Below the pieces are notes generated by a model that did not search any database, was not told where the DNA came from, and was given only the letters and a program-made list of their open reading frames with translations. DNA of 64,000 bases from Heliobacterium mobile (lineage in GTDB: Bacteria; Bacillota; Desulfitobacteriia; Heliobacteriales; Heliobacteriaceae): assembly GCF_009720735.1 (NCBI RefSeq), contig NZ_WNKU01000005.1:122228-186227 (forward strand). Direction: 5' to 3'. The position numbers were made by a program, and so were the translations under genes. Shown here one piece after another: positions 8,627-18,521 of the stretch (the stretch's first letter is position 1; each line of letters begins with the position of its first letter).

Positions 8627-8704
8627 CATGCTCACTAAATGGAAACTTTTTACATTTAAAAGACATAAGATAAATTATCCTGAGAGGAAGGGAGGTTATG
8701 AAAG

Positions 8705-8989
8705 ATGTCGAGAGCCAGATTTCCCGTTACCGCAGCTTCTACTTCCATGTGCACCAGCGGTGTTCGCCCTCCTGCAAGCGCCTGCCCTCAGCTTCCCGGT
8801 ACGTTGCTGAGAATTTTTATCCCGCCTGGAGCAGTGATCAACTTACTCAACTTGCTGGAAGTTAGTTCTCCTGCTGGAATATGCTTAATTGTACGAGTTC
8901 CTTTATTAGGCGGCGGTGGTAGCACAAGCGCACTATCGAACCTGATTCAACAGGTTCAACAATGTGGTGGGACTGTACAGTTTCAATAA
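8705..8989 (+). CDS. Small protein of unknown function
   Basis: I do not recognise this 94-residue protein. The start ATG is 9 nt from a perfect GGGAGG, and a strong 15-bp hairpin follows the stop codon, so it looks like a real single-gene unit. The N-terminal third is Pro/Ser/Cys-rich (Cys at 16 and 27). The middle (about 36-67) is hydrophobic with IFIPPGAVINLLNLLEV and ICLIVRVPLL. A GGGGS turn is followed by a helix-prone SALSNLIQQVQQ. It has four cysteines in all and no clear signal peptide. A small surface or spore-associated protein is possible, but that is a guess. Confidence 0.6.
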   Translation: MSRARFPVTAASTSMCTSGVRPPASACPQLPGTLLRIFIPPGAVINLLNLLEVSSPAGICLIVRVPLLGGGGSTSALSNLIQQVQQCGGTVQFQ

Positions 8990-8995
8990 GCGCAA

Positions 8996-9033
8996 GAAAT
9001 GAGACGGTTCGTATTGAATCGTCTCATTTCTTA
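8996..9033 (+). terminator. Strong hairpin after the small protein gene
   Basis: A 15-bp stem with one G-U pair (8996-9010 with 9016-9030) and a 5-nt loop, overlapping a short TTTCTT stretch. Confidence 0.65.
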
Positions 9034-9046
9034 CATCCTATTCGGA

Positions 9047-9091
9047 GAGCTTGATGTGAATAAGCTTAATGTGGTTAAGCTCAATGTAAAA
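9047..9091. repeat. Three tandem 15-bp repeats
   Basis: Three adjacent imperfect 15-bp units with core AAGCTTAATGT(GGTT) sit 29 bp upstream of the tRNA promoter -35 box. They could be a regulatory site or a simple tandem duplication. Confidence 0.6.
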
Positions 9092-9119
9092 ACTGGATAA
9101 TATTTTTGATGATTTTTTC

Positions 9120-9148
9120 TTGACGAGCGGTCGATAATATGATTAAAT
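9120..9148 (+). promoter_or_regulatory. Putative sigma-A promoter of the tRNA cluster
   Basis: TTGACG (9120-9125), a 17-bp spacer and TTAAAT (9143-9148) lie 48 bp before the first tRNA. Confidence 0.6.
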
Positions 9149-9195
9149 TTATAGGCGTCGGCATACGGAAGTTAGGCGACGAAAGAAATAAATCT

Positions 9196-9272
<77 letters not shown>

Positions 9273-9279
9273 CATCTGT

Positions 9280-9354
9280 TGGGGTGTAGCCAAGTGGTAA
9301 GGCAGCGGACTTTGACTCCGCCATTCGTTGGTTCGAATCCAGCCTCCCCAGCCA
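9280..9354 (+). tRNA. tRNA-Gln (TTG)
   Basis: Cloverleaf with anticodon loop CTTTGAC (anticodon TTG), T-loop TTCGAAT and encoded CCA, only 7 nt after tRNA-Arg. The acceptor stem (TGGGGTG / CTCCCCA) has one T-T mismatch at the sixth pair, a small oddity that would not abolish the fold. Confidence 0.93.
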
Positions 9355-9422
9355 TGACTTACTTGACAAAATTGCCTTCTCCGAGTATCATTTTAAGGTG
9401 TGAGAAATTCATCGGTAACGCT

Positions 9423-9505
9423 GCGGGAGTGGCGGAATTGGTAGACGCACTGGATTTAGGTTCCAGCGGGCAACCGTGGGGGTTCGAGTCCCTTCTCCCG
9501 CACCA
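9423..9505 (+). tRNA. tRNA-Leu (TAG)
   Basis: Class II tRNA of 83 nt with a variable arm, acceptor GCGGGAG/CTCCCGC, anticodon loop TTTAGGT (anticodon TAG) and encoded CCA. It reads CUA/CUG codons. Confidence 0.95.
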
Positions 9506-9532
9506 TGTTTTTTGGCAGAGTGGCTAAGATAC

Positions 9533-9565
9533 AACCTCGGTGAGCAGTCGCCGAGGTTTTCATTT
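9533..9565 (+). terminator. Terminator of the tRNA cluster
   Basis: AACCTCGG / CCGAGGTT stem followed by TTCATTTTAG, directly after tRNA-Leu. Confidence 0.75.
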
Positions 9566-9759
9566 TAGAATTCTTTCGTGAAAGGAGAATGAAACTCGGT
9601 AATCTGGCAAAAATAAGAAGGCTTAAGATTGGATCCCCTGCACAAGCAGGAAATGTGAATTTGCCGTAGAATAACTATCTTATGCTTTTTAATTATAGGG
9701 TTATACTGAAGTAGTGAATACGATTTCATTACGATATACAAGATGAGAGGGGTACATAG

Positions 9760-11058
9760 GTGAAAGCGACGGTCGAAAAAATAGACAAGAATCAAGTGGC
9801 ACTGCATATCGAAGTAGAAGCCGAAAAACTTGAGAAAGCCATTAATAAAGCCTATAAAAAATTGGTAGGTAAAATCAACATCCCTGGTTTCCGGAAGGGT
9901 AAAGCTCCCCGTATGATCATCGAAGCTCGCTTTGGCAAAGAAGTCTTCTATGAAGACGCTCTGGAATTCGTTGTTCCCGAAGCTTATGCGCAAGCTATCG
10001 CTGAAAACAACATTGACCCTGTCGATCAACCGGAAATTGACGTTGAGAAAATTGAACAAGGTCAACCGCTGGTCTTTAAGGCCACGGTCACCGTTAAGCC
10101 CGAAGTTCAATTGGGCGAATATAAAGGTGTAGAAGTTGAAAATAAACCAGTCACTGTCACTGATGAAGACGTGCAGCGTCAGCTCGAAACCATGCAAAAA
10201 CGGCATGCCCGCTTAATCACCGTCGGCGAAGAAGGGGAAGCCCAAGTGGGCGACACCGTCACCATTGACTTTGAAGGGTTCAAAGATGACGAGCCGTTCG
10301 AAGGCGGGAAAGGTGAAGACTATCCCCTAGAGCTGGGCAGCAACACCTTCATCCCTGGTTTTGAAGAAGCCCTCATCGGCGCTAAAGTGGGCGAAAATCG
10401 CGACCTGAACATTACCTTCCCTGCCGAATATCATGTAAAAACCCTGGCCGGCCAACCGGCTGTCTTCAAAACTGTTGTCAAGGAAATCAAGCGCAAAGAA
10501 TACGCTGCCATTGATGATGAGTTCGCCAAAGATGTCAGCGACTTTGACAGCCTCGACGAACTGAAGGCAGACATTCGCAAGAACCTGGAAGAGTCTGCAG
10601 AAAAAACCCGTGAACAGGCAAAGCAAAACGACGTGCTCGAAAAAGTCGTTGCCAATGCGGAACTGGATGTTCCCCAAGTCATGGTTGACAAACGAGTCGA
10701 GCAACTGCTCGAAGACTACGGTCAACGCCTCCAGTACCAAGGTCTCTCTTTAGATCAATTTGTCGAGATGACTGGACAATCAAAAGAAGACCTGAAAACC
10801 CAATTCGTGCCGGAAGGCCTGAAATCGGTTAAGCAAGAACTCGTGCTGGAAGCGGTCGCGAAAGCAGAAGCATTGACTGTGACCGAAGAAGAAGTAGACG
10901 AAGAAATCGAAACCATGGCGAACAATTATAAACAACCAGCAGCAACGATCAAAAAAATGTTGCTGTCCCGTGGTCAAATTGACAACTTGAAGCAAAGCAT
11001 TCTTCTGGATAAGACGGTCAAGTTCCTCGTAGAAAATGCGAACTTCGTTGAAGCCTAA
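9760..11058 (+). CDS. tig: Trigger factor
   Basis: A ribosome-bound chaperone and prolyl isomerase of 432 residues that binds nascent chains at the exit tunnel. The N-terminal ribosome-binding signature GFRKGKAPRMIIEARFG is at about 44-60. The FKBP-type isomerase domain runs from about 160 to 245 (GDTVTIDFEGF ... FIPGFEEALIGAKVGE), and the helical C-terminal chaperone arms fill the rest. The GTG start is preceded by AGAGGGG. It is followed by clpP and clpX, the conserved tig-clpP-clpX order, so substrate folding and degradation are encoded together. Confidence 0.96.
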   Translation: MKATVEKIDKNQVALHIEVEAEKLEKAINKAYKKLVGKINIPGFRKGKAPRMIIEARFGKEVFYEDALEFVVPEAYAQAIAENNIDPVDQPEIDVEKIEQGQPLVFKATVTVKPEVQLGEYKGVEVENKPVTVTDEDVQRQLETMQKRHARLITVGEEGEAQVGDTVTIDFEGFKDDEPFEGGKGEDYPLELGSNTFIPGFEEALIGAKVGENRDLNITFPAEYHVKTLAGQPAVFKTVVKEIKRKEYAAIDDEFAKDVSDFDSLDELKADIRKNLEESAEKTREQAKQNDVLEKVVANAELDVPQVMVDKRVEQLLEDYGQRLQYQGLSLDQFVEMTGQSKEDLKTQFVPEGLKSVKQELVLEAVAKAEALTVTEEEVDEEIETMANNYKQPAATIKKMLLSRGQIDNLKQSILLDKTVKFLVENANFVEA

Positions 11059-11119
11059 TTGAAATAAGAGAACTTGACATCTTCCCCGGACATAGACTGT
11101 ACCTGAGGAGGTTCCTGGG

Positions 11120-11716
11120 ATGAGTACTTTGGTTCCGATGGTCGTGGAACAAACCAACCGTGGGGAACGGGCCTACGATATCTACTCCAGGCTCTTAAAA
11201 GATCGTATCATAATTCTCGGCAGCCCGATTGACGACGTTGTGGCTAACTTGATTATCGCGCAACTGCTCTTTCTTGAAGCGGAAGATCCGGATAAAGACA
11301 TTCACCTGTATATCAACAGCCCGGGCGGTTCCATAACATCCGGGTTCGCCATATACGATACAATGCAACTGATCCGGTGTGACGTATCGACCATCTGCGT
11401 AGGTATGGCAGCGTCGATGGGCGCCTTTTTGCTGGCGGCCGGCGCCAAAGGAAAGCGCTTCGCGACACCAAACGCAGAGATTATGATTCATCAACCTCTC
11501 GGAGGGGTAAAAGGTCAGGCGACAGAGATCGAAATTCACGCTCGACATATTCTAAAGACACGGGACCACTTAAACAGGATCTTGGCTGCTCGTACAGGCC
11601 AACCTCTGGAACGGATTGAACGGGATACCGATCGCGATTATTTCATGTCTGCCGATGAATCAAAAGCTTATGGCATCATTGACGGGGTGATGGAATTCAA
11701 GCCGGCGAAGGTATGA
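11120..11716 (+). CDS. clpP: ClpP protease catalytic subunit
   Basis: The serine peptidase that forms the double-heptamer chamber of ClpXP, degrading unfolded and tagged proteins in the cytoplasm. It has 198 residues. The catalytic triad is readable: Ser99 in GMAASMGA, His124 in IMIHQPLGG and Asp173 in DTDRDYFM. A short N-terminal propeptide is likely, ending before [27 protein letters not shown] start with GAGGAGG upstream. clpX starts 19 nt after the stop codon. Confidence 0.97.
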   Translation: MSTLVPMVVEQTNRGERAYDIYSRLLKDRIIILGSPIDDVVANLIIAQLLFLEAEDPDKDIHLYINSPGGSITSGFAIYDTMQLIRCDVSTICVGMAASMGAFLLAAGAKGKRFATPNAEIMIHQPLGGVKGQATEIEIHARHILKTRDHLNRILAARTGQPLERIERDTDRDYFMSADESKAYGIIDGVMEFKPAKV

Positions 11717-11735
11717 GCAGCAGAGAGGTGAGGAT

Positions 11736-12998
11736 ATGTACAAAGGTTTCGGTGACGATAAAGGTCAACTGAAGTGCTCCTTCTGCGGAAAGCTACAAGA
11801 TCAGGTCAAAAAGCTGGTAGCCGGCCCTGGAGTTTACATCTGTGATGAGTGTATCGAGTTATGCAACGAAATCATTGAAGAAGAACTGCAGGACGAAAAT
11901 ACTTTTGATTTGGGCGATGTTCCCAAGCCGAAAGAAATTCGAGAAATCCTGGATCAGTATGTCATAGGGCAGGACCAAGCGAAAAAGGCTTTGTCTGTAG
12001 CGGTCTATAACCACTATAAGCGCATCAATCTGGGATCCAAAATCGACGACATTGAATTGCAAAAGTCCAATATCGTCATGCTTGGCCCCACCGGCAGCGG
12101 TAAAACCCTGTTGGCCCAAACCTTGGCCAGAATCTTAAACGTTCCCTTTGCTATCGCTGACGCTACATCGCTGACGGAAGCTGGTTACGTGGGTGAAGAT
12201 GTTGAAAACATCCTCCTCAAACTCATCCAGGCGGCCGACTATGATGTGGAAAAAGCGGAAAAGGGTATCGTCTACATCGATGAAATCGATAAGATTGCCC
12301 GTAAGTCTGAGAACCCTTCCATCACCCGAGATGTCTCGGGTGAAGGAGTCCAGCAAGCACTGCTGAAAATCCTGGAAGGTACCGTCGCTTCCGTTCCGCC
12401 TCAAGGCGGACGCAAGCACCCCCACCAGGAGTTTATCCAACTGGATACAACCAACATCTTGTTTATCTGCGGTGGTGCTTTTGACGGCATCGATAAGCTC
12501 ATCATGAACCGCGTCGGTAAAAAAGCCATGGGCTTCAACGCCGATATTAAGGGCAAGCAAGATAAAAATATCGGAGAAGTTCTTCGTGATATCCTTCCGG
12601 GCGACCTGCTCAAATTCGGCTTGATTCCCGAGTTTGTCGGACGTCTACCGGTTATCGTCACCTTAGACGCTCTTGATGAGGATGCCTTGGTGCGCATCTT
12701 GACCGAACCCAAGAACGCCTTGATCAAACAGTATCAAAAATTCTTTGAACTGGATCAAGTGAACTTGGAGTTTCAAGATGAGGCGCTCCGGGCCATCGCT
12801 CATGAAGCGATTAAGCGAAACACCGGTGCACGGGGCCTAAGGGCCATCATCGAAGAAGTCATGTTGGACGTCATGTTCGATATTCCCTCGCGGAATGACG
12901 TGACCAAATGCATGGTGACTAAGGAAGTTATCCTCAAACAGAAGGAACCTGTTTTGGTGACGGCCGATAGAAAAAAAAAGAAGGAAGAGTCAGCCTAG
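11736..12998 (+). CDS. clpX: ClpX AAA+ unfoldase of ClpXP
   Basis: A hexameric ATPase that recognises substrates, unfolds them and feeds them to ClpP. It has 420 residues. The N-terminal zinc-binding domain carries CSFCGK and CDECIELC (Cys15, 18, 37, 40). Walker A is GPTGSGKT, Walker B VYIDEID, and the ClpP-contact loop reads AMGFNAD. The zero-frame end is a lysine-rich [10 protein letters not shown] nine-A run (12971-12979) contains A-AAA-AAG in the zero frame, and the -1 frame stays open for 42 codons to a TAA at 13106-13108; see findings. The ATG start has GAGAGGTGAGG upstream, and the terminator lies beyond the -1 extension. Confidence 0.97.
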   Translation: MYKGFGDDKGQLKCSFCGKLQDQVKKLVAGPGVYICDECIELCNEIIEEELQDENTFDLGDVPKPKEIREILDQYVIGQDQAKKALSVAVYNHYKRINLGSKIDDIELQKSNIVMLGPTGSGKTLLAQTLARILNVPFAIADATSLTEAGYVGEDVENILLKLIQAADYDVEKAEKGIVYIDEIDKIARKSENPSITRDVSGEGVQQALLKILEGTVASVPPQGGRKHPHQEFIQLDTTNILFICGGAFDGIDKLIMNRVGKKAMGFNADIKGKQDKNIGEVLRDILPGDLLKFGLIPEFVGRLPVIVTLDALDEDALVRILTEPKNALIKQYQKFFELDQVNLEFQDEALRAIAHEAIKRNTGARGLRAIIEEVMLDVMFDIPSRNDVTKCMVTKEVILKQKEPVLVTADRKKKKEESA

Positions 12999-13130
12999 GA
13001 ACGCAAGCTGAGGCCTTAGAAAAAGCCGCAGTAACAGTTCCGAACGACGCCGAGCCTTCCACTGCAACCAAACGGTCTGGAAAACCGAAGCCTGGCAATC
13101 GCCGCTAAGCTCTTCCCGACCATCACAAAG

Positions 13131-13166
13131 AACCTCCGAAGGATTATCCTTCGGAGGTTTTGTTTT
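13131..13166 (+). terminator. Terminator of the tig-clpP-clpX unit
   Basis: A 13-bp perfect stem (13131-13143 with 13147-13159), TTA loop, followed by TTGTTTT. Confidence 0.9.
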
Positions 13167-13235
13167 ACTGCGCAAACTCTCATAAAAAGAGCGAACCAAT
13201 TAGATACTAAGACAGATTGGAACAGAGGAAACGGA

Positions 13236-14954
13236 GTGACCGCAGTGAATATTTGGTCGGGAATCGGTGGATTGCTAGGTCTCCTGCAGATCTTCTTCGT
13301 CATCATCACCGGACTGTACTTCTGGCATCTGCTCAGAAATCAACAGAATAACCGGCAGGCGATGGAACGAGAGTCCCGCAAAGAACTGGAAAAATTGCAG
13401 CGCATGCGCAGGTTAGCCCTATCAGAGCCTTTGTCCGAAAAGACACGCCCTAGTCGCTTTGAAGAGATTGTCGGTCAGGAGGACGGCCTTCAAGCCTTAA
13501 AAGCAGCCTTATGTGGACCCAATCCACAGCACGTGATCATATACGGGCCACCGGGCGTTGGTAAAACAGCAGCGGCCCGGCTTGTTTTGGAGGAAGCCAA
13601 GAAAAACCCTCTCTCTCCTTTTACAGAACAAGCCAAGTTCGTGGAAGTCGACGGCGCCACAGCTCGTTTTGACGAGCGAGGGATCGCCGATCCGTTAATT
13701 GGATCTGTCCACGACCCCATCTACCAAGGGGCAGGAGCTCTCGGTATGGCTGGAATCCCCCAACCGAAGCCCGGTGCCGTCACCAAGGCCCATGGAGGAA
13801 TCCTTTTTATCGATGAAATCGGTGAACTTCACCCGATCCAAATTAATAAACTGTTAAAAGTATTGGAAGACCGCAAGGTTCTTTTGGAGAGCGCCTATTA
13901 CTCCAGTGAAGACCCGAATGTTCCGAGTCACATACACGATATATTCCAAAACGGGCTGCCGGCAGATTTTCGCCTTGTCGGAGCGACGACACGGCAACCG
14001 CAGGAGATACCTGCTGCGATTCGCAGCCGTTGCCTGGAGATTTACTTCCGGCCGCTCACCCGGGAAGAGATCGGGATTGTGGCGTCCAACAGTGCCCGCA
14101 AAATTGAGACGGATATTCCCGCCGCCGCTATAGAAGTCATCCAGCGCTACGGGACTAACGGGCGGGAAGCCGTCAACATCGTCCAAATCGCAGCAGGATT
14201 GGCCTTAACTCGTGGTGAAGACAGATTGTCTGTCCACGATGTGGAGTGGGTCGTCCACTCCGGTCAATACAACCCACGACCCGATAAAAAAATTCCCTCA
14301 GAACCTCAAATCGGCCTTGTCAACGGCCTTGCCCTGGCGGGGCCCTCGATGGGCATCCTCATGGAAATCGAAGCGACGGCGATACCCGCGTCCAAAGGCA
14401 AGGGAACCTTAACCCTGACCGGTGTCGTCGACGAAGAGGAGATGGGAGGTCTCGGCGGTCGAACGGTAAAGCGACGGAGCCTGATCAAGACTTCCGTAGA
14501 TAATGTGCTCACCGTGCTGCGCAGCACCACGGCGTTGGAACCGGATGATTGGCATATCCATATTAACTTTCCGGGAGGTACACCGACTGATGGTCCCTCA
14601 GCCGGCATCGCCATTGCCATCGCAATAACTTCAGCAGTGAAAGGGGTTCCTATCGATAACCGGTTGGCCATGACGGGAGAACTCTCTGTGCGGGGTCAGG
14701 TGAAGCCCGTCGGTGGTGTCGTCAGCAAAGTGGAAGCGGCTCGCTTAGCCGGTGCCAAACGGGTATTGATTCCGGCAGAAAACTGGCTCGATCGATTCGC
14801 CGGATTTTCCGATATCACTGTCATACCCGTACGAACAATCGATCAAGTTTTCGCAGAGACACGATTGGAAAAGCCCATAACCAGCGATACCCCTGTCAAC
14901 GTAACTGCTGATCTGCTGACGGCGTCAGCCTTTCAAAGTGTAGCCCCCCGGTGA
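13236..14954 (+). CDS. lonB: LonB-type ATP-dependent protease
   Basis: A membrane-anchored, sporulation-type Lon protease of 572 residues. A single N-terminal transmembrane helix (about 9-33, LLGLLQIFFVIITGLYFWHLL) replaces the usual Lon N-domain. The AAA+ module has Walker [13 protein letters not shown] and Walker B GGILFIDEIGEL. The peptidase domain has the catalytic Ser in DGPSAG and the Lys in GGVVSKVEAARLAG. In Bacillus the homologue acts in the forespore; a similar role here is inferred. The start is GTG at 13236, with a second in-frame GTG at 13245; the ribosome site AGAGGAAACGGAG could serve either. It lies between clpX and lon, as is common in Firmicutes. Confidence 0.93.
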   Translation: MTAVNIWSGIGGLLGLLQIFFVIITGLYFWHLLRNQQNNRQAMERESRKELEKLQRMRRLALSEPLSEKTRPSRFEEIVGQEDGLQALKAALCGPNPQHVIIYGPPGVGKTAAARLVLEEAKKNPLSPFTEQAKFVEVDGATARFDERGIADPLIGSVHDPIYQGAGALGMAGIPQPKPGAVTKAHGGILFIDEIGELHPIQINKLLKVLEDRKVLLESAYYSSEDPNVPSHIHDIFQNGLPADFRLVGATTRQPQEIPAAIRSRCLEIYFRPLTREEIGIVASNSARKIETDIPAAAIEVIQRYGTNGREAVNIVQIAAGLALTRGEDRLSVHDVEWVVHSGQYNPRPDKKIPSEPQIGLVNGLALAGPSMGILMEIEATAIPASKGKGTLTLTGVVDEEEMGGLGGRTVKRRSLIKTSVDNVLTVLRSTTALEPDDWHIHINFPGGTPTDGPSAGIAIAIAITSAVKGVPIDNRLAMTGELSVRGQVKPVGGVVSKVEAARLAGAKRVLIPAENWLDRFAGFSDITVIPVRTIDQVFAETRLEKPITSDTPVNVTADLLTASAFQSVAPR

Positions 14955-15067
14955 AGCAATTTTTGAGGAAGTAAGTGGGAGGAAAAAGGCTGGGCTTTGA
15001 TCCCGGAATATAGTAAAATGAGGATAATCTTCTGGTCCAGAACAGGAGAGCAGGAGGTGCTGCCCTA

Positions 15068-17503
15068 ATGGCTGAAGAAAACAAGGCGCGACCGGAAATA
15101 CAGGAACTTCCCTTATTGCCGTTGCGTGGTATAATCGTTTTCCCTTACATGGTCGTCCATTTAGACGTAGGTCGGGAACGCTCCGTAAACGCCATCGAGG
15201 AAGCGATGGCTCAGGATCGGATCATTTTCCTGGCTACCCAAAAAGAAGCGCAAACAGACCAACCTGATAGAGATGACATATTCCAAATTGGCGCGATAGC
15301 GGAGATCAAACAACTGCTCAAACTGCCGGGAGGAACCATCCGGATCCTCGTAGAAGGTTTGGCCCGTGCCAGCATCGATGACTTCCTGGAAATGGATCCT
15401 TTCATCCGAGTTCGAGTTCGGGAACATCGAGAAAGCGAAACGAAGACGGCCGCTGTGGAAGCCCTCATGCGGTCGTTGATCAACCAATTTGAACAATATG
15501 TGAAGTTGTCAAAGAAGATACCGCCCGAGACCTTCGTATCTGTCGTAGCTGTGGAAGATCCGAGCCGCTTGGCTGATGTCATCTCATCCCATCTGACCTT
15601 AAAAACACCTGACAAGCAGCGGATCTTAGAAGCTTTGGACATAGAGGAACGTTTAGGCATCTTGACAGAAGTTCTGGCCAAGGAAATGGAAATCCTTGAA
15701 CTGGAGCGGAAGATCAATTCTCGTGTCCGTAAACAGATGGAAAAAACCCAAAAGGAATACTACCTGCGGGAACAGATCAAAGCGATTCAGAAAGAACTTG
15801 GCGAAAAAGAAGATCGCCAGGCGGAAGGAGAAGAGCTTCGCGAGAAGATCGCTAAAGCAAAACTTCCCAAAGAGATGGAAGAAAAGGCTTTGCGCGAAGT
15901 CGAACGCCTGGAAAAGATGCCGCCCATGGTAGCCGAGGCGACCGTCGTCCGCAACTACCTCGATTGGGTCTTAGCCTTGCCCTGGGCGAAGCAGACGAAA
16001 GACCGTCTCGATATCGAAAAAGCTGAGCAAATTCTCAATGACGAGCATTTCGGTCTAGATAAGGTCAAAGAACGGATCATCGAATACCTGGCGATCCGTA
16101 AATTGGCCCAAAAAATGAAAGGCCCTATCATCTGCTTCGGAGGTCCACCTGGCGTCGGCAAAACATCACTCGCTCGTTCTATCGCCCGGGCTTTGGAACG
16201 GAAGTTTGTTCGTCTTTCTCTCGGCGGCGTCCGTGATGAGGCGGAGATCCGCGGTCACCGTCGCACATATGTGGGTGCCATGCCCGGTCGGATCATTCAA
16301 GGGATGCGAACGGCAGGGACGAAAAACCCCGTCTTCCTCCTCGACGAGATCGACAAGATGAGCAACGACTTCCGCGGTGACCCCTCTTCAGCGCTGCTAG
16401 AAGTGCTCGATCCGGAACAGAACAGCACTTTTTCCGATCACTTCATCGAATCTCCCTTCGATCTGTCTAAGGTGTTGTTCATCACCACAGCGAACGCCAT
16501 TCACAACATCCCCCGGCCGCTGCTCGACCGGATGGAAGTCATCTATATTCCCGGGTACACGGAAGAGGAAAAGGTACACATCGCAATAGACCACCTCGTT
16601 CCCAAGCAGATCAAGGAACACGGCTTGAAACCGGAACAGGTGCAAATATCGGAAAACACAGTTCGCCGAGTCATCCGTGAATATACGCGAGAAGCCGGTG
16701 TCCGAAACCTGGAGCGGGAAATCGCCGCACTTTGCCGCAAGAGCGCCCGGGCCATCGTCAAGGACCCTAACAAGAAAGTATCGATCTCCTCGGGCAATCT
16801 TCCCACATATTTAGGTATCCCACGGTACCGTTACGGCCTCGCCGAAGAAGAATCGCAAGTCGGGGTAGCTACCGGGTTGGCCTGGACGGAGACCGGAGGA
16901 GATACGCTCGCCATCGAAGTGGCCTTGTTGCCAGGCAAAGGCGGTCTGTCCCTGACAGGGAAACTGGGCGATGTGATGAAAGAATCGGCTCATGCCGGTA
17001 TGACTTATGTCCGCTCTCGAGCGAAAGAGTTAGGTATTCCGGAGAACTTCTATCAAACTACGGATATTCACATCCACGTTCCGGAAGGCGCTATCCCGAA
17101 GGACGGCCCCTCTGCAGGCATCACCATGGCCACAGCGTTGACGTCTGCTTTGACGAAGCGTCCTGTTCGCCGCGAAGTGGCGATGACGGGAGAGATCACC
17201 CTCCGCGGTCGGGCCTTGCCTGTCGGCGGGATCAAAGAAAAGATGTTGGCTGCCCACCGGGCCGGTTGTACAACGGTGATTTTGCCGGCTGAGAATAAAA
17301 AAGATCTGGAAGATGTACCGGCCAATATCAAGAAGAAATTGCGTTTCGTTCTCGTGGACCATATGGACCAAGTGATCAAAGAAGCCCTTTTAGAGCCGGA
17401 ACAATCGACAGAGCCGGAACCGCCGGAAACGATTCCTGCCACCCTGGAGCAGGGATCGATGAACGTTTATCCAGAAGTCTTGGGTGATACTCCGCAGAAT
17501 TAG
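15068..17503 (+). CDS. lon: Lon (LonA) ATP-dependent protease
   Basis: A cytosolic hexameric protease of 811 residues for misfolded and regulatory proteins. The N-domain ([26 protein letters not shown]) covers about 10-200, a long coiled-coil linker leads to the AAA+ module with [14 protein letters not shown] and [11 protein letters not shown], and the peptidase domain carries the catalytic Ser in [12 protein letters not shown] with the Lys in [14 protein letters not shown]. The C-terminus has an acidic, Pro/Glu-rich tail of about 35 residues beyond the protease domain. ATG start with GGAGGTG upstream. Co-transcription with lonB is possible (113-nt gap, no hairpin). Confidence 0.97.
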   Translation: MAEENKARPEIQELPLLPLRGIIVFPYMVVHLDVGRERSVNAIEEAMAQDRIIFLATQKEAQTDQPDRDDIFQIGAIAEIKQLLKLPGGTIRILVEGLARASIDDFLEMDPFIRVRVREHRESETKTAAVEALMRSLINQFEQYVKLSKKIPPETFVSVVAVEDPSRLADVISSHLTLKTPDKQRILEALDIEERLGILTEVLAKEMEILELERKINSRVRKQMEKTQKEYYLREQIKAIQKELGEKEDRQAEGEELREKIAKAKLPKEMEEKALREVERLEKMPPMVAEATVVRNYLDWVLALPWAKQTKDRLDIEKAEQILNDEHFGLDKVKERIIEYLAIRKLAQKMKGPIICFGGPPGVGKTSLARSIARALERKFVRLSLGGVRDEAEIRGHRRTYVGAMPGRIIQGMRTAGTKNPVFLLDEIDKMSNDFRGDPSSALLEVLDPEQNSTFSDHFIESPFDLSKVLFITTANAIHNIPRPLLDRMEVIYIPGYTEEEKVHIAIDHLVPKQIKEHGLKPEQVQISENTVRRVIREYTREAGVRNLEREIAALCRKSARAIVKDPNKKVSISSGNLPTYLGIPRYRYGLAEEESQVGVATGLAWTETGGDTLAIEVALLPGKGGLSLTGKLGDVMKESAHAGMTYVRSRAKELGIPENFYQTTDIHIHVPEGAIPKDGPSAGITMATALTSALTKRPVRREVAMTGEITLRGRALPVGGIKEKMLAAHRAGCTTVILPAENKKDLEDVPANIKKKLRFVLVDHMDQVIKEALLEPEQSTEPEPPETIPATLEQGSMNVYPEVLGDTPQN

Positions 17504-17511
17504 TACGAGTG

Positions 17512-17541
17512 AGAGGTACCTTTTTCGGAGGGTACCTCTTA
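17512..17541 (+). terminator. Hairpin after lon
   Basis: A 9-bp stem AGAGGTACC / GGTACCTCT with a loop that contains five T. The downstream T-run is poor (TATTAC), so termination may be partial and allow read-through into engB. Confidence 0.55.
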
Positions 17542-17638
17542 TTACAACTAGAAAGTAATCACAAAAAAAATTCAAGCAACGTCGCCCCCTGTTCATCCTT
17601 TTTAGATCAGGGTGAATTTTGAAATGAGGTTTCATTAA

Positions 17639-18352
17639 ATGAACGATCCAAATCAACGAGACGGTCTTAGTACTGATGAACCGAATGTTGCGGTCCCGGA
17701 TGCTGGCGAACCGAATAATGCCGAATCGAAAGCACCGGAGACGCTAAAAATCAAGGAAGCTGAATTCATCATCAGTGCCGTGAAACCGGAACAGTATCCC
17801 GTCGACAATTTACCAGAGGTAGCGATGGCCGGTCGCTCCAACGTCGGCAAATCATCGATGATCAACAAGCTTTGCAACCGGCGCCATTTAGCTCGTACCT
17901 CGTCGACGCCGGGGAAGACCCAAACCTTAAACTTTTATCAGATCAACAAAGCCTATTACATCGTCGATCTCCCCGGATACGGCTATGCGAGCGTGTCGAA
18001 GACCTTGCGGGCCGGGTGGGGGCCCATGATGGAGAATTACTTGCGCAACCGTCCCCAGTTAAGAGGAGTCATCCAACTGGTCGATATTCGCCATCCACCT
18101 TCCAAAGACGACATGGCCATGTACGAATGGCTGACCCACTTTCAAATCGCCACCGCTGTCATTGCCACCAAGTCCGATAAAATCTCCCGAGGTCAGCATG
18201 GGAAGCATGTAAAAGTCATCCGGCAAACCCTCAATGTGCCGAAGGAAGTTCCCATTCTCACCTTTTCCTCAGAGACTGGAGAGGGGAAAGAAGATGTTTT
18301 GGACTTGCTCGGCTATCTCTGGGGAACGGAGATACTCGAGGCCCATCTATAG
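17639..18352 (+). CDS. engB: Ribosome-biogenesis GTPase EngB (YsxC/YihA)
   Basis: An essential small GTPase that acts in late assembly of the 50S ribosomal subunit. It has 237 residues, of which about 40-232 form the GTPase: G1 GRSNVGKSS, G3 DLPGYGYA, G4 TKSDK and G5 FSSETGEG. The normal family start (KIKEAEFIISAVKPEQYP) is preceded by 37 residues rich in Asp, Asn, Pro and Glu that most homologues lack. No alternative start codon lies near residue 38, so the extension appears genuine. The gene follows lon, a conserved neighbourhood, and ends at a strong terminator. Confidence 0.94.
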   Translation: MNDPNQRDGLSTDEPNVAVPDAGEPNNAESKAPETLKIKEAEFIISAVKPEQYPVDNLPEVAMAGRSNVGKSSMINKLCNRRHLARTSSTPGKTQTLNFYQINKAYYIVDLPGYGYASVSKTLRAGWGPMMENYLRNRPQLRGVIQLVDIRHPPSKDDMAMYEWLTHFQIATAVIATKSDKISRGQHGKHVKVIRQTLNVPKEVPILTFSSETGEGKEDVLDLLGYLWGTEILEAHL

Positions 18353-18389
18353 ACAAGCCGTAGGAAAAAACTGAATTGATAAGGCAATC

Positions 18390-18436
18390 AAACTTCCAAT
18401 CTGAAGGATTTACCTCGATTGGAAGTTTTTATTTTT
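18390..18436 (+). terminator. Terminator of engB
   Basis: A perfect 12-bp stem (AAACTTCCAATC / GATTGGAAGTTT) followed by TTATTTTTG. Confidence 0.88.
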
Positions 18437-18521
18437 GTCTTGGCGCACCTTTTTCCTATAAAAGTGCATATACATTTGGAGGAAAATATTTCAGCTTATC
18501 CGAAGAAGGGAGGCTTTCCGC

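Noticed and set aside
8628..8810. 60-codon plus-strand frame before and across the 94-residue gene
   Set aside because: It overlaps the better supported frame at 8705, has no ribosome site and contains the start region of the real gene.
8930..9100. Short peptide encoded through the 15-bp repeats
   Set aside because: A 28-codon frame exists, but it would start inside the terminator hairpin and has no ribosome site.
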